Positions 16,634-25,703 of a DNA stretch of 64,000 nt are shown one piece after another. Below the pieces are notes generated by a model. That model was not told where the DNA came from. It ran no database searches and was given only the letters and a program-made list of their open reading frames with translations. Location of the stretch: contig CAMTWO010000023.1 of NCBI GenBank assembly GCA_947085405.1, forward strand, positions 144,863-208,862, given 5' to 3'. The translations under genes were made by a program, and so were the position numbers. The DNA comes from JASEGV01 sp947085405 (lineage in GTDB: Bacteria > Bacteroidota > Ignavibacteria > UBA10030 > BY39). Position 1 is the first letter of the stretch. The number at the start of each line of letters is the position of its first letter.

Positions 16634-17548
16634 TTATAATTCATCAAGTACTTCGTTATTGAAACCTACAAGTTTGATTTCAGGAATTAACTTTATTTTA
16701 TTTTTTGAGTAAACAGTTTTTCGTACGATGTTAATCAATTGAATAATATCGTTAGCCGAACAGTCGCCAAGATTAACAATAAAATTTCCGTGCTTTTCAG
16801 AAATCTGAGCTGCGCCGAGACGCGTACCTTTCAAACCCGCTTCTTCAATCAATTTAGCGGCATAATTACCTTCCGGGTTTTTAAATATGCTGCCTGAATT
16901 CGGAAAATTCAGCGGCTGCGACTGGTTCCGGCGTTGCAGGTAATCGGCCTTCGTCCGCAGTAATTCATCCGGTTTTTCTTCTGGCAAATCGAACGACGCA
17001 CCGATTATTGCTGAGTTTACAAAACCGGAAGTGCGGTAACCGAAATTCGCATCTTCTTTTTTTACTTTTTGCAACTGTCCATCTCTAACAATTTCGATTT
17101 CGTATATATAATCGGATATTTGCGAACCGTAAGCACCTGCGTTCATCAGTATAGCACCGCCGATTGTTCCGGGTATGCCGGCTAATTTTTCGACACCGCC
17201 GCGGCTATGACGGATACAAAAATCGACGAACCGTGCGAGAATAATTCCGGCTTCCGCTTTAACTAAATTATTTTCCATCTTAATCTGGTTCAGTCCTGAT
17301 GAAAAATTTACGACAACACTACGCACACCGTTGTCGCTGACTAATAAATTCGTGCCGTTGCCCATTACGATATAATCGATGTTATTTTTTTGCAAATAAG
17401 TAATTAAATTCACAGCATCTTCTTTATTTGTAGGCGTAATCAGTAAATCAGCCGGACCGCCAACACGCATAGATGTGTATTTACTCATTGGCTCGTTTAC
17501 AAGAATGCTGCCTTGAAAAAAGTTTTTTATTTCATCAATTGAAATCAC
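16634..17548 (-). CDS. murB: UDP-N-acetylenolpyruvoylglucosamine reductase
   Basis: 304 residues. Reduces UDP-GlcNAc-enolpyruvate to UDP-MurNAc with NADPH and FAD. FAD-binding features: YIVMGNGTNLLVSDNG, LAGIPGTIGGAILMNAGAYG. The catalytic part has FGYRTSGF and SGSIFKNPEGNYAAKLIEEA, the pattern of the shorter type II MurB. Placed directly between murC and ftsQ, an order common outside Proteobacteria. Confidence 0.97.
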   Translation of the reverse strand: MISIDEIKNFFQGSILVNEPMSKYTSMRVGGPADLLITPTNKEDAVNLITYLQKNNIDYIVMGNGTNLLVSDNGVRSVVVNFSSGLNQIKMENNLVKAEAGIILARFVDFCIRHSRGGVEKLAGIPGTIGGAILMNAGAYGSQISDYIYEIEIVRDGQLQKVKKEDANFGYRTSGFVNSAIIGASFDLPEEKPDELLRTKADYLQRRNQSQPLNFPNSGSIFKNPEGNYAAKLIEEAGLKGTRLGAAQISEKHGNFIVNLGDCSANDIIQLINIVRKTVYSKNKIKLIPEIKLVGFNNEVLDEL

Positions 17549-17552
17549 AAAA

Positions 17553-18938
17553 TTAATTCACCGATTTTAATTTGTTCAAAAATTCGTTGCCGTATTTATA
17601 TATGTCGCCGGCACCCATCGTAATAACTATATCGCCCGGTTTTACAATTTTCATCAGATAGTCGGGCACATCGGTTTTATTTGGAACATAATGAACATCT
17701 TTATGCCCGAATTGCTTCGCTGCGTTCGTAATAAGTTCACCCGAAACGCCTTGAATTGGTTCTTCGCGCGCAGGATAAACATCGGTAACGACCAAAACAT
17801 CGGATAACAAAAATGATTTACCGAATTCTTCATAGAAATCGCGCGTGCGCGAGTAAAGATGAGGTTGGAACACGCAAACGATACGTCGCCGCCAGCCTTG
17901 TTTGGCGCCCGCAAGTGTTGCCTTACTTTCTGTGGGATGATGTGCATAATCGTCGTAAACACTGATGCCGTTTATTTCGCCTTTCTTTTCCCACCTGCGG
18001 TAAACACCTGTAAATTTTTCAATACCTGCTTTTATTTTTTCGAAAGAAATTCCAAGTTCAATTCCTACACTAATTGCTGCTAATGCGTTTTGAACATTGT
18101 GAACACCGGGGCTTTTCAACGTTACTCGCCCGAGTTCGTTCCGATCTTTCAGCAATGTAAATTCAGATTTATCTTTTTCGAATTTTATATCAACTGCCTG
18201 TATATCGGCTTGCGGATTCAGACCGTAAGTAATAATTTTCTTTTTGGATAATTGCGACATAATTTCTTGTAACGCCGGTTCATCTAAACACAATACAACG
18301 AAACCGTAAAAAGGAACTTTGTTTACAAACTGAACAAAGGCACTTTTTATATCCTCAAGGTCGCGATAACAATCGAGATGGTCGGTCTCGAGTGTAGTGA
18401 GGACAGCAATAGTTGGAGTTATCGAGAGAAACGAGCGGTCGAATTCGTCAGCTTCTACTACGATGAAATCACCTTTGCCGAGCCGCGCATTCGAACCACC
18501 GAATCCGTCAAGCCTGCCACCTACAATTACAGTCGGGTCTAAGCCGCCTTCTAATAAAACCAAACTGACCATCGAGGTTGTAGTGGTTTTACCGTGAGTT
18601 CCGGCTATTCCGATTCCGTATTTCAGGCGCATTACTTCTGCAAGCATTTCAGAACGGCGGATGATCGGAATTTTTCTCCGTTTTGCTTCAACGACTTCAG
18701 GATTATCGAGCGGCACCGCAGAAGAATAAACGAGTGCATCTACATCATCTTTGATATTTGAGGCGGAGTGATTTTCGAAAATTTCCGCACCAAGTTCAGC
18801 TAACCTTTCGGTAATTTCACTTAGCGACTTATCGGAGCCGCTGACTTTGAAATTTTGGTCGAGCAGGATTTCAGCAATACCGCTCATTCCTATACCGCCA
18901 ATTCCAACAAAATGAATTTTTTTAATTGATGAAAACAT
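17553..18938 (-). CDS. murC: UDP-N-acetylmuramate-L-alanine ligase
   Basis: 461 residues. Adds L-Ala to UDP-MurNAc. Rossmann start IHFVGIGGIGMSGIAEILL, ATP loop GIAGTHGKTTTTSMV, the Mur central-domain ADEFDRSF and TTLETDHLDCY, and the C-terminal DDYAHHPTES. Typical length. In the dcw cluster four bases before murB. Confidence 0.98.
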   Translation of the reverse strand: MFSSIKKIHFVGIGGIGMSGIAEILLDQNFKVSGSDKSLSEITERLAELGAEIFENHSASNIKDDVDALVYSSAVPLDNPEVVEAKRRKIPIIRRSEMLAEVMRLKYGIGIAGTHGKTTTTSMVSLVLLEGGLDPTVIVGGRLDGFGGSNARLGKGDFIVVEADEFDRSFLSITPTIAVLTTLETDHLDCYRDLEDIKSAFVQFVNKVPFYGFVVLCLDEPALQEIMSQLSKKKIITYGLNPQADIQAVDIKFEKDKSEFTLLKDRNELGRVTLKSPGVHNVQNALAAISVGIELGISFEKIKAGIEKFTGVYRRWEKKGEINGISVYDDYAHHPTESKATLAGAKQGWRRRIVCVFQPHLYSRTRDFYEEFGKSFLLSDVLVVTDVYPAREEPIQGVSGELITNAAKQFGHKDVHYVPNKTDVPDYLMKIVKPGDIVITMGAGDIYKYGNEFLNKLKSVN

Positions 18939-18948
18939 AGTCTTATAT

Positions 18949-19437
18949 TTAATAACGTTTTATAGTATCCCGCCAATGTTTTTTATGCGGGATTTGTTTT
19001 ACGCGTTCATTTAATAATTGAAGCAGTTCTTTTTGATGTTCATATCTTCCGAGTCGAATGCGATACAAACGCAACCGACCTTTCAGCTTGAACACTATCA
19101 CCTGAGATCTGCCGGCAGTTTTTACCGACTTTTCCCGTCCGATGTATATCCATTCAATATCGGACAAGTTCACTTCGTGCTGGTGAAATTTGTGAGAAAA
19201 AATTATTTTATCTTCAGCAATTATCAATCTGCGTTTACGGATAACATTCAATAGTAATATTATGAACGATCCTAATACAAAAAATAATATTATGTATATA
19301 ATAGGATCTTTGAAAACGAGTGAAAAAGAATCTTCTATAAAGCTACCCTTCAAGCCAACATATAATATTAGAGTTATCAAATAAATTAATGCTTGCTGGT
19401 AGTAGAAATCGAGTTTGTATTTAAATGCTTTTTCCAT
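18949..19437 (-). CDS. membrane protein of unknown function inside dcw cluster
   Basis: 162 residues. Two hydrophobic helices (about 15-32 and 45-66, IIYIILFFVLGSFIILLLNVI), then a basic turn and a beta-rich tail (RLIIAEDKIIFSHKFHQHEV, IEWIYIGREKS, VIVFKLKGRLRLYRIRL) resembling a bacterial PH-like domain. It is one base after murG and ten before murC, so it is part of the operon, yet it is not a standard dcw gene. A role in envelope assembly is possible by position only. Confidence 0.75.
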   Translation of the reverse strand: MEKAFKYKLDFYYQQALIYLITLILYVGLKGSFIEDSFSLVFKDPIIYIILFFVLGSFIILLLNVIRKRRLIIAEDKIIFSHKFHQHEVNLSDIEWIYIGREKSVKTAGRSQVIVFKLKGRLRLYRIRLGRYEHQKELLQLLNERVKQIPHKKHWRDTIKRY

Positions 19438-19438
19438 A

Positions 19439-20557
19439 TCAACTCACCATTTTATGAATTTTAGATGCGATAATTTTTCCGGCATCAGGTTTTCCTAATG
19501 CTAAACTTTTTTTACTCATCTCATTCCGTAACTGATCGTTATTCATCAGTGCGAGAATTGGTTTTTCAGCTTCGCTCATCAGAGCAGAATCCCGTATCAC
19601 CAAAGCAGCGCCAGCTTCTTCAAGAGTTTTTGCATTTATGGTTTGATGATCAGCCGCAGCATGCGGATACGGAACTAATATAGCCGCTTTACCAAGCCGC
19701 GTAATTTCTGCTAAAGTTGTGGCACCTGCCCGACTCAAGATAACATCAGCCGATGCGTAAGCATACTCCATTTTGTCAATAAACTTTCCAATCCAAATTC
19801 CATTAGTGCTGTTGATCGCCAGCTCGTTTAATTTGGAGGTAACTCTTTCGAAATCGCTCTCACCCGTCTGCCAGATTATCTGAATATTAGAATTTAAAAA
19901 AGTTCTTATCATACTCAGTGTCGCATTGTTGATGGATGCCGCACCCAAACTTCCGCCAAATACGAGGAGAGTTTTCCTTGAATCGGTAAAACCGAAATAC
20001 TTCAACCCCTCGGATTTCGAGACCGCCTCTAATTCGTTACGAGTTGGATTTCCAGTAAGTTCGATGTTATTTGAAAACTTCAGCCATTTTTTTGTTGCAT
20101 CGAACGTTATAAAAACTTTCGTCATCCTCTTCGATAAAAAGCGTGTAACGGCGCCGGGGAAGCTGTTCGATTCATGAAGAACTGTTTTGATTCCGGCGAA
20201 CGAAGCGGCTAATAATATCGGTCCGCATACATAACCGCCGGTGCCGATTACGATTGATGGTTTATATTGATTGATTATGTTAAAAGATTGCAACAATGAA
20301 ATAATTACTTTAAATGGAAATAATAAATTTTGTAATTGTAAACTTCGTTGAAAGCCGCTGACCCAAATCGTTTCAAAACGATAACCTCGCTGCGGAACGA
20401 CGCGAGCTTCGATTTTATTTTTTGTTCCGACAAAAAGGATTTCTGCATCGGCATCAAGATTCTTGAGTTCATCGGCAATAGCCAGAGCCGGGAAAAGGTG
20501 TCCGCCTGTTCCGCCGCCGGCAAATAAATATTTTCGTATTTGATTTTGAACTTTCAA
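19439..20557 (-). CDS. murG: UDP-GlcNAc:lipid I N-acetylglucosaminyltransferase
   Basis: 372 residues, GT28 family. Makes lipid II from lipid I on the inner face of the membrane. N-terminal glycine loop FAGGGTGGHLFPALAIADEL, VIGTGGYVCGPILLAA, second glycine loop VFGGSLGAASINNA, donor-binding SRAGATTLAEITRLGKAAIL and PYPHAAADHQTINA. One base after ftsW. Confidence 0.98.
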   Translation of the reverse strand: MKVQNQIRKYLFAGGGTGGHLFPALAIADELKNLDADAEILFVGTKNKIEARVVPQRGYRFETIWVSGFQRSLQLQNLLFPFKVIISLLQSFNIINQYKPSIVIGTGGYVCGPILLAASFAGIKTVLHESNSFPGAVTRFLSKRMTKVFITFDATKKWLKFSNNIELTGNPTRNELEAVSKSEGLKYFGFTDSRKTLLVFGGSLGAASINNATLSMIRTFLNSNIQIIWQTGESDFERVTSKLNELAINSTNGIWIGKFIDKMEYAYASADVILSRAGATTLAEITRLGKAAILVPYPHAAADHQTINAKTLEEAGAALVIRDSALMSEAEKPILALMNNDQLRNEMSKKSLALGKPDAGKIIASKIHKMVS

Positions 20558-20558
20558 C

Positions 20559-21776
20559 TTACACCCGTCCTTCAGCGTTCACAGTTCCGACGACGGGGAT
20601 ACGCGTTTGTTTAGGATGCATATCTGTTTGTTTGGAGATATTCAGTAAAACTCCGATTGCATAAGCAGAAATGATAATCGATGTTCCCCCATAACTTACA
20701 AATGGCATCGGCAAACCGGTTACTGGTAGTAAGCCTAATGTTACACCGGCATTAACAAATGCGTACGATGTTATCAGCACAGTAATGCCTAGGGCAAGAT
20801 ATTTTCCAAAAGCATCCTGTGTATATTTTGCAATTTTGTATCCTCGTAAAAAAATCATCAGAAATCCGATCATTAACCCAACAGTTCCGATTAAACCGTA
20901 CTCTTCGCCGACGATAGAAAAAATAAAATCGCCGTGGGCTTCAGGAATAAAAAAGTCGCGCTGCCGGCTGTTTCCTAATCCAACACCCATAAGTCCGCCA
21001 TTTCCAAAGGCAAGTATTCCCTGCCATACTTGTCCTAATGCACTACTTGCAGATTTAATAACAGCTTCATTAATAACAGCTTTAATTGTTGCGATATCAA
21101 CTTTTAGTAGAGCTTCAAAGTTATCTAAATACAATCCAATTCGATTTGAACGATATTTGGCTAAAAATAAATACGTGATAACAAGCGGTATCATCGGAAC
21201 TATAGTTAATACCAAATGCTTTAATCTTACTCCGCTTAAATACATAATTATGAAACCGGTCAGCAATATCATCACACCCATACTAAAATCGGGCTGCAAC
21301 ATTACGAGAAATACTATTAAAACTATCCAAAACAAGAGAGTCATATATCCATTTTTAAAATTAAGAATTGCATCCTCCTTTGCTGCAATCAAAGCCGATA
21401 AATGCAAGACGAGTGCGAATTTCGCAACCTCGGAAGGTTGGAACGCTGTCAAACCTATATCGAGAAAACGGGACGCTCCCTTTACATCCTTATTAATAAT
21501 CAACACAGCTACCAATAGTCCAATCGACACAAACATCGCCGGCTTTGTATATTTTTGATATCTTTTATAATCTACATTCATTCCCACAAAAATCAATGTA
21601 ACTGCCATAATAACTTTTCCAACATGCGAGTTTAACAGGTATTCGCTATCATCAAATTTTTTTTCAGCCCAGGTTGACGAAGCGGTGTAAACCACAAGAA
21701 CTCCGAATGCTAATAATGCCAATACACACACCAGCGTTGTAATGTCGGCATAATTATTTTTTTTCTGACTTTTCAT
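20559..21776 (-). CDS. ftsW: SEDS peptidoglycan polymerase FtsW
   Basis: 405 residues with about ten membrane helices. SEDS-family glycosyltransferase working with the division transpeptidase FtsI. Marker segments: KGASRFLDIGLTAFQPSEVAK with the catalytic-loop Asp, LQPDFSMGVMILL, GVGLGNSRQRDFFIPEAHGDF and GLPMPFVSYGGTSII. Genomic place between murD and murG marks it as FtsW, not RodA. Overlaps murD by four bases. Confidence 0.95.
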   Translation of the reverse strand: MKSQKKNNYADITTLVCVLALLAFGVLVVYTASSTWAEKKFDDSEYLLNSHVGKVIMAVTLIFVGMNVDYKRYQKYTKPAMFVSIGLLVAVLIINKDVKGASRFLDIGLTAFQPSEVAKFALVLHLSALIAAKEDAILNFKNGYMTLLFWIVLIVFLVMLQPDFSMGVMILLTGFIIMYLSGVRLKHLVLTIVPMIPLVITYLFLAKYRSNRIGLYLDNFEALLKVDIATIKAVINEAVIKSASSALGQVWQGILAFGNGGLMGVGLGNSRQRDFFIPEAHGDFIFSIVGEEYGLIGTVGLMIGFLMIFLRGYKIAKYTQDAFGKYLALGITVLITSYAFVNAGVTLGLLPVTGLPMPFVSYGGTSIIISAYAIGVLLNISKQTDMHPKQTRIPVVGTVNAEGRV

Positions 21777-23137
21777 AGTTTATTTACTAACTCTTTAAAT
21801 ACTTTACCGCGATGTTCATAATTATCGAACCAATCGAAAGAGGAACATGCCGGTGAAAGGAGAACGACATCGCCGGCAACTGAAAACTTTGCCGCTGCGT
21901 TTACTGCTTCATCCATCGAAGTTACAATTTGTACTGTTTTGAAACCTGATAATTCGTTATACACTTTTTCAGCCGATTCGCCGAGTGCAACAATTGCTTT
22001 TACTTTTTTCTTTATCAGTTCAGTGAGTTTACTGTAATCGTTTCCTTTATCGCGTCCACCGAGCAACAGAATAATCGGCTCGTTTATAGCATCGAGTGCA
22101 TACCATACAGAATCCACATTTGTAGCCTTCGAGTCGTTTATATACTTAACACCATTTATTTCGCGGACAAATTCTAATCTATGCTCAACACCTTTAAACT
22201 GTTTTAATGTTTGAGAAATCGTTTCGGCTTGGATACCCATAACTTTTGCAGCTAAAGCAGCAGCCAACGAGTTATAAATATTATGCAAACCTTTTATACA
22301 CATTTCTCCGATTTCGACTAAAGGTATTTCTTCATCATTAATTTTAATAACTAACTGTTGTTTACCGCTTTCAGTTGTTACAATGTAGCCGCCTTCATTC
22401 AACTTTTGATTGATGCTGAAAGGCAACAATTTACATTTTGCCGACTTTACTATTTTCTTTACAATTTCATCATCGATATTGTAAATCAAAACATCGTCGT
22501 TCGATTGGTTCATAAATATTCTTGCTTTTGATGCTGAATATTTTTCCATCGAATTTTCATAACGATCCAAATGATCGGGAGTAATGTTCAGCAATACCGA
22601 TACTTTCGGATGAAACATTTCGATATGGTCGAGTTGAAAGCTGCTGACTTCTAAAATAGCTGTTGAATTTAATGTTAACGTATTTACAACGCCTGAAAAC
22701 GCTGTTCCGATATTTCCGGCGACTACATTATCGAGTTTAGCATCTCTGAATATTTCACCAATCAGCGTTGTTGCAGTAGTTTTACCGTTCGTTCCGGTAA
22801 CAGCAACAATCGGAGCCGGGCAGAACCAGGAAGCTGCTTCGATTTCGCTTACAACTTTTATACGCCGCCGTTGTGCTTCGATGACGACTGGCGAATTCGA
22901 CGGAACACCCGGACTAATAATCATAAACGCACAGTCGAACACACGGTCTGTGTGCCCGCCATACTCGATGCCAATACCGGACGGCTGTAATGAATCAAGT
23001 GCGTTTTTAACTTGAGCACTACTGTTTTGTTCGCTCACAAAAACCGAGGCGCCGTGCGATTTGAATAACTGAGCAGCAGCAATACCGCTGCGAGCCGCAC
23101 CGATTACAGTAACCTTTATGTTATCAAAATCTTTCAT
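21773..23137 (-). CDS. murD: UDP-MurNAc-L-alanine:D-glutamate ligase
   Basis: 454 residues. Adds D-Glu, second residue of the stem peptide. Rossmann start VTVIGAARSGIAAAQLFKSH, ATP loop AVTGTNGKTTATTLIGE, NITPDHLDRYEN, and INDSKATNVDSVWYALDA in the C-terminal domain. Overlaps both neighbours by four bases (mraY upstream, ftsW downstream), a sign of translational coupling. Confidence 0.98.
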   Translation of the reverse strand: MKDFDNIKVTVIGAARSGIAAAQLFKSHGASVFVSEQNSSAQVKNALDSLQPSGIGIEYGGHTDRVFDCAFMIISPGVPSNSPVVIEAQRRRIKVVSEIEAASWFCPAPIVAVTGTNGKTTATTLIGEIFRDAKLDNVVAGNIGTAFSGVVNTLTLNSTAILEVSSFQLDHIEMFHPKVSVLLNITPDHLDRYENSMEKYSASKARIFMNQSNDDVLIYNIDDEIVKKIVKSAKCKLLPFSINQKLNEGGYIVTTESGKQQLVIKINDEEIPLVEIGEMCIKGLHNIYNSLAAALAAKVMGIQAETISQTLKQFKGVEHRLEFVREINGVKYINDSKATNVDSVWYALDAINEPIILLLGGRDKGNDYSKLTELIKKKVKAIVALGESAEKVYNELSGFKTVQIVTSMDEAVNAAAKFSVAGDVVLLSPACSSFDWFDNYEHRGKVFKELVNKL

Positions 23138-24258
23138 CTCACTTTAAAAGTAGCCAGGCTTAAAATTACAAAGAGTATTGTTATGATATAAAACCGTGTT
23201 ACTATTTTAGGTTCTTCCCATCCGAGCATTTCGAAGTGGTGATGCAGCGGCGCCATTTTAAAAACGCGTCTGCCTTCACCGTATCGTTTCCGGGTATATT
23301 TGAAATAGAGCCGTTGAATAATAACCGACATAGTTTCGATCAAGAATATTCCGCCGAGTGTTGGAAGCAGTAATTCTTTTTTAATCAGAACCGTTAATGC
23401 ACCGATTGCACCGCCAAGCGCAAGCGATCCTGTATCACCGAGGAACACCTGCGCCGGGTGCGAGTTGAACCAGAGAAATCCGAGAGCAGCTCCCACCATC
23501 GCCGCGCAAAAGATACTCAGTTCACCATTACCTTTTAAAAATGGAATTGTTAAATACTCGCTCCATATTGCATTACCGCTGATATAGCTGATGACTGCTA
23601 AAGCCAACGCAACTATGCCGACCGTTCCGATTGCCAACCCGTCCAAACCATCTGTTAAATTTACCGCATTACTTGTGGCAGTAATAATAAACACTACCAT
23701 CGGTATGTAAAATAATCCTAAATCTAATTCTAAATGTTTAAAGAACGGAACCGTGGTACTCGTATTATATTTTACCAACGTCGCATCAATCCATTGGGGA
23801 AAAAAGTAGATAACACTTCCAACAATTAAACCTATTAAAACCTGACCAATCAATTTATACTCTTCAATCAATCCTTTGGGTTTCTTTTTTACAACTTTGA
23901 GATAGTCATCTAAAAATCCGACCGCACCTAAACCTGCTGTTACGAAGACAATTAAGATGATGTAGCCGTTTTTTAGATCGCCCCACAAAAGTGTCGGAAT
24001 TAAAATTGAGCCAAGAACTATCAAGCCGCCCATCGTGGGAGTGCCGGCTTTTTTCAAGTGTGTTTTGGGTGCATCTAATTTCGCCGCTTCACCGATTTGT
24101 TTTGCTTTTAGAATTCTGATGATTTTCGGACCCAGCCAGAAAGCCACAATCAGCGCAGTAACTGCAGCCGCACCCGCACGGAATGTAATGTATTTGAAAA
24201 CTCCTAAACCAGGAATTGCAAACTCACGATGTAATATTTCAAAAAGATAATAAAGCAA
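23134..24258 (-). CDS. mraY: phospho-MurNAc-pentapeptide translocase
   Basis: 374 residues, ten membrane helices. Forms lipid I by moving phospho-MurNAc-pentapeptide to undecaprenyl phosphate. Signature segments: KAGTPTMGGLIVL, the catalytic FLDDYLKVVKKKPKG, NAVNLTDGLDGLAIG, VFLGDTGSLALGGAIG and the HHHFEMLGWEE loop. Two bases after murF. Confidence 0.98.
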   Translation of the reverse strand: MLYYLFEILHREFAIPGLGVFKYITFRAGAAAVTALIVAFWLGPKIIRILKAKQIGEAAKLDAPKTHLKKAGTPTMGGLIVLGSILIPTLLWGDLKNGYIILIVFVTAGLGAVGFLDDYLKVVKKKPKGLIEEYKLIGQVLIGLIVGSVIYFFPQWIDATLVKYNTSTTVPFFKHLELDLGLFYIPMVVFIITATSNAVNLTDGLDGLAIGTVGIVALALAVISYISGNAIWSEYLTIPFLKGNGELSIFCAAMVGAALGFLWFNSHPAQVFLGDTGSLALGGAIGALTVLIKKELLLPTLGGIFLIETMSVIIQRLYFKYTRKRYGEGRRVFKMAPLHHHFEMLGWEEPKIVTRFYIITILFVILSLATFKVR

Positions 24259-24260
24259 TA

Positions 24261-25697
24261 TTACCTCAACCTTTCGATTAATGAATTTACAATTTCTTCC
24301 ATACGCATTCCGCGCGAACCTTTTACGAGCACTACATCGCCGGATGAAATTATTTTTAATAAATCTTCGGCTATCGATTTTTTATCAGTGTAATGTTTTT
24401 TATTTTTTAATTTTGCTGTTCGATTTATGTGTTGCGATATTTTTCCAAAAGTAAAAAGATGTGTAGTTTCAGTTACCTTCTTAAAATATTTATTAATAAC
24501 ATCGCCAATTAATGTATGATGTTGTTTTGATGATTTGCCAAGTTCGAGCATATCACCAAGAACAATAATTTTTTTACCTTGCGATTTCATTTGCTTCAAA
24601 ACTTCGATTGTCGATAACATTGAATCTAAATTTGCATTATAAGTATCGTTGATAATTTTTACTTTGTTAACCGAAACAGTTTCCATCCGTTTATCGGATG
24701 TTTTGAACGATTCGAGAGCTTTCACAATTTTTGCAGGGGGTACTTTGAATTGAATTCCTACTGCAAAAGCCGCGAGTGCATTTTGTATATTGTGTTTGCC
24801 CGGAATTGGCAGATTTACTCTGAATCGCTTTTTAGATTTCTTAACAAAAACTTCTATCGAATATTTACCGCTTTCATTTATTGTTTGACCTGTGCAGGTA
24901 ATATCCATGTTATTTTTATTTGAACCGAAAGAAATAGAATTAACCAAAGTCCTGCTTAATTTCAAGACCCGTTTGTCATCAGCATTCACAAAAGCTACTG
25001 CTTTATTGCGGGAAGCTAAATGCTTGAAAAGTTCACCCTCTTCCTTTGCAACACCATTTATATCTTTAAAAAATTCTAAATGCTCGTTACCGATATTTGT
25101 GATCAGCCCGTGTGTAGGTTGCAGGATTTTACAGAGATATTCGATTTCACCGAAGTGGTTAGTCCCTATTTCAATTACTGCTACCTGATGTTTGCGTTTC
25201 AAACCGAACAGTGTTAAAGGAACTCCTATATGATTGTTCAAATTGCCTTCGGTAACTAGTGTATCGTATTTCTCCGAGAGAACTTTACCTATCATATCTT
25301 TCGTAGTTGTTTTACCGTTGCTTCCTGCGACTGCGAGAAATGGAATTTGAAATTTCTTCCGAAACACGGTAGCCAATTCGCCCAAAGCTACAGTTGTATC
25401 TTCAACGACGATGATAGTAACGGCAAACAGTTTTTTGAATTTACTATTCGATTTTATTTTTTTTACATCTGAGAAAAACTTTTTATCGACAACAACTGCT
25501 GTAGCACCGTTTGATATTGCATCGGCTAAAAAATTATGCCCGTCAACATTAGTGCCGCGTATTGCAAAAAACAGATCGCCGAATTTGGTAGTGCGAGAAT
25601 CTATAGCAACACCATTAAATGGTTCGTTACCCAAATTGTTATTGTTATAAATCTCTAAAAAATTAATGGATAATATGTCGTTTAAAGTAAGCTGCAT
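24261..25697 (-). CDS. murF: UDP-MurNAc-tripeptide:D-Ala-D-Ala ligase
   Basis: 478 residues. Completes the pentapeptide. Motifs: GVAIDSRTTKFGDLFFAIRG, ATP loop AVAGSNGKTTTKDMIGK, EIGTNHFGEIEYL, NIGNEHLEFF, INDTYNANLDSM. Contains an unusually Lys-rich central part (KKSKKRFRVNLPIPGKHNIQ). Six bases after murE. No ddl gene for D-Ala-D-Ala is present in this cluster. Confidence 0.97.
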   Translation of the reverse strand: MQLTLNDILSINFLEIYNNNNLGNEPFNGVAIDSRTTKFGDLFFAIRGTNVDGHNFLADAISNGATAVVVDKKFFSDVKKIKSNSKFKKLFAVTIIVVEDTTVALGELATVFRKKFQIPFLAVAGSNGKTTTKDMIGKVLSEKYDTLVTEGNLNNHIGVPLTLFGLKRKHQVAVIEIGTNHFGEIEYLCKILQPTHGLITNIGNEHLEFFKDINGVAKEEGELFKHLASRNKAVAFVNADDKRVLKLSRTLVNSISFGSNKNNMDITCTGQTINESGKYSIEVFVKKSKKRFRVNLPIPGKHNIQNALAAFAVGIQFKVPPAKIVKALESFKTSDKRMETVSVNKVKIINDTYNANLDSMLSTIEVLKQMKSQGKKIIVLGDMLELGKSSKQHHTLIGDVINKYFKKVTETTHLFTFGKISQHINRTAKLKNKKHYTDKKSIAEDLLKIISSGDVVLVKGSRGMRMEEIVNSLIERLR

Positions 25698-25703
25698 CTG
25701 AAT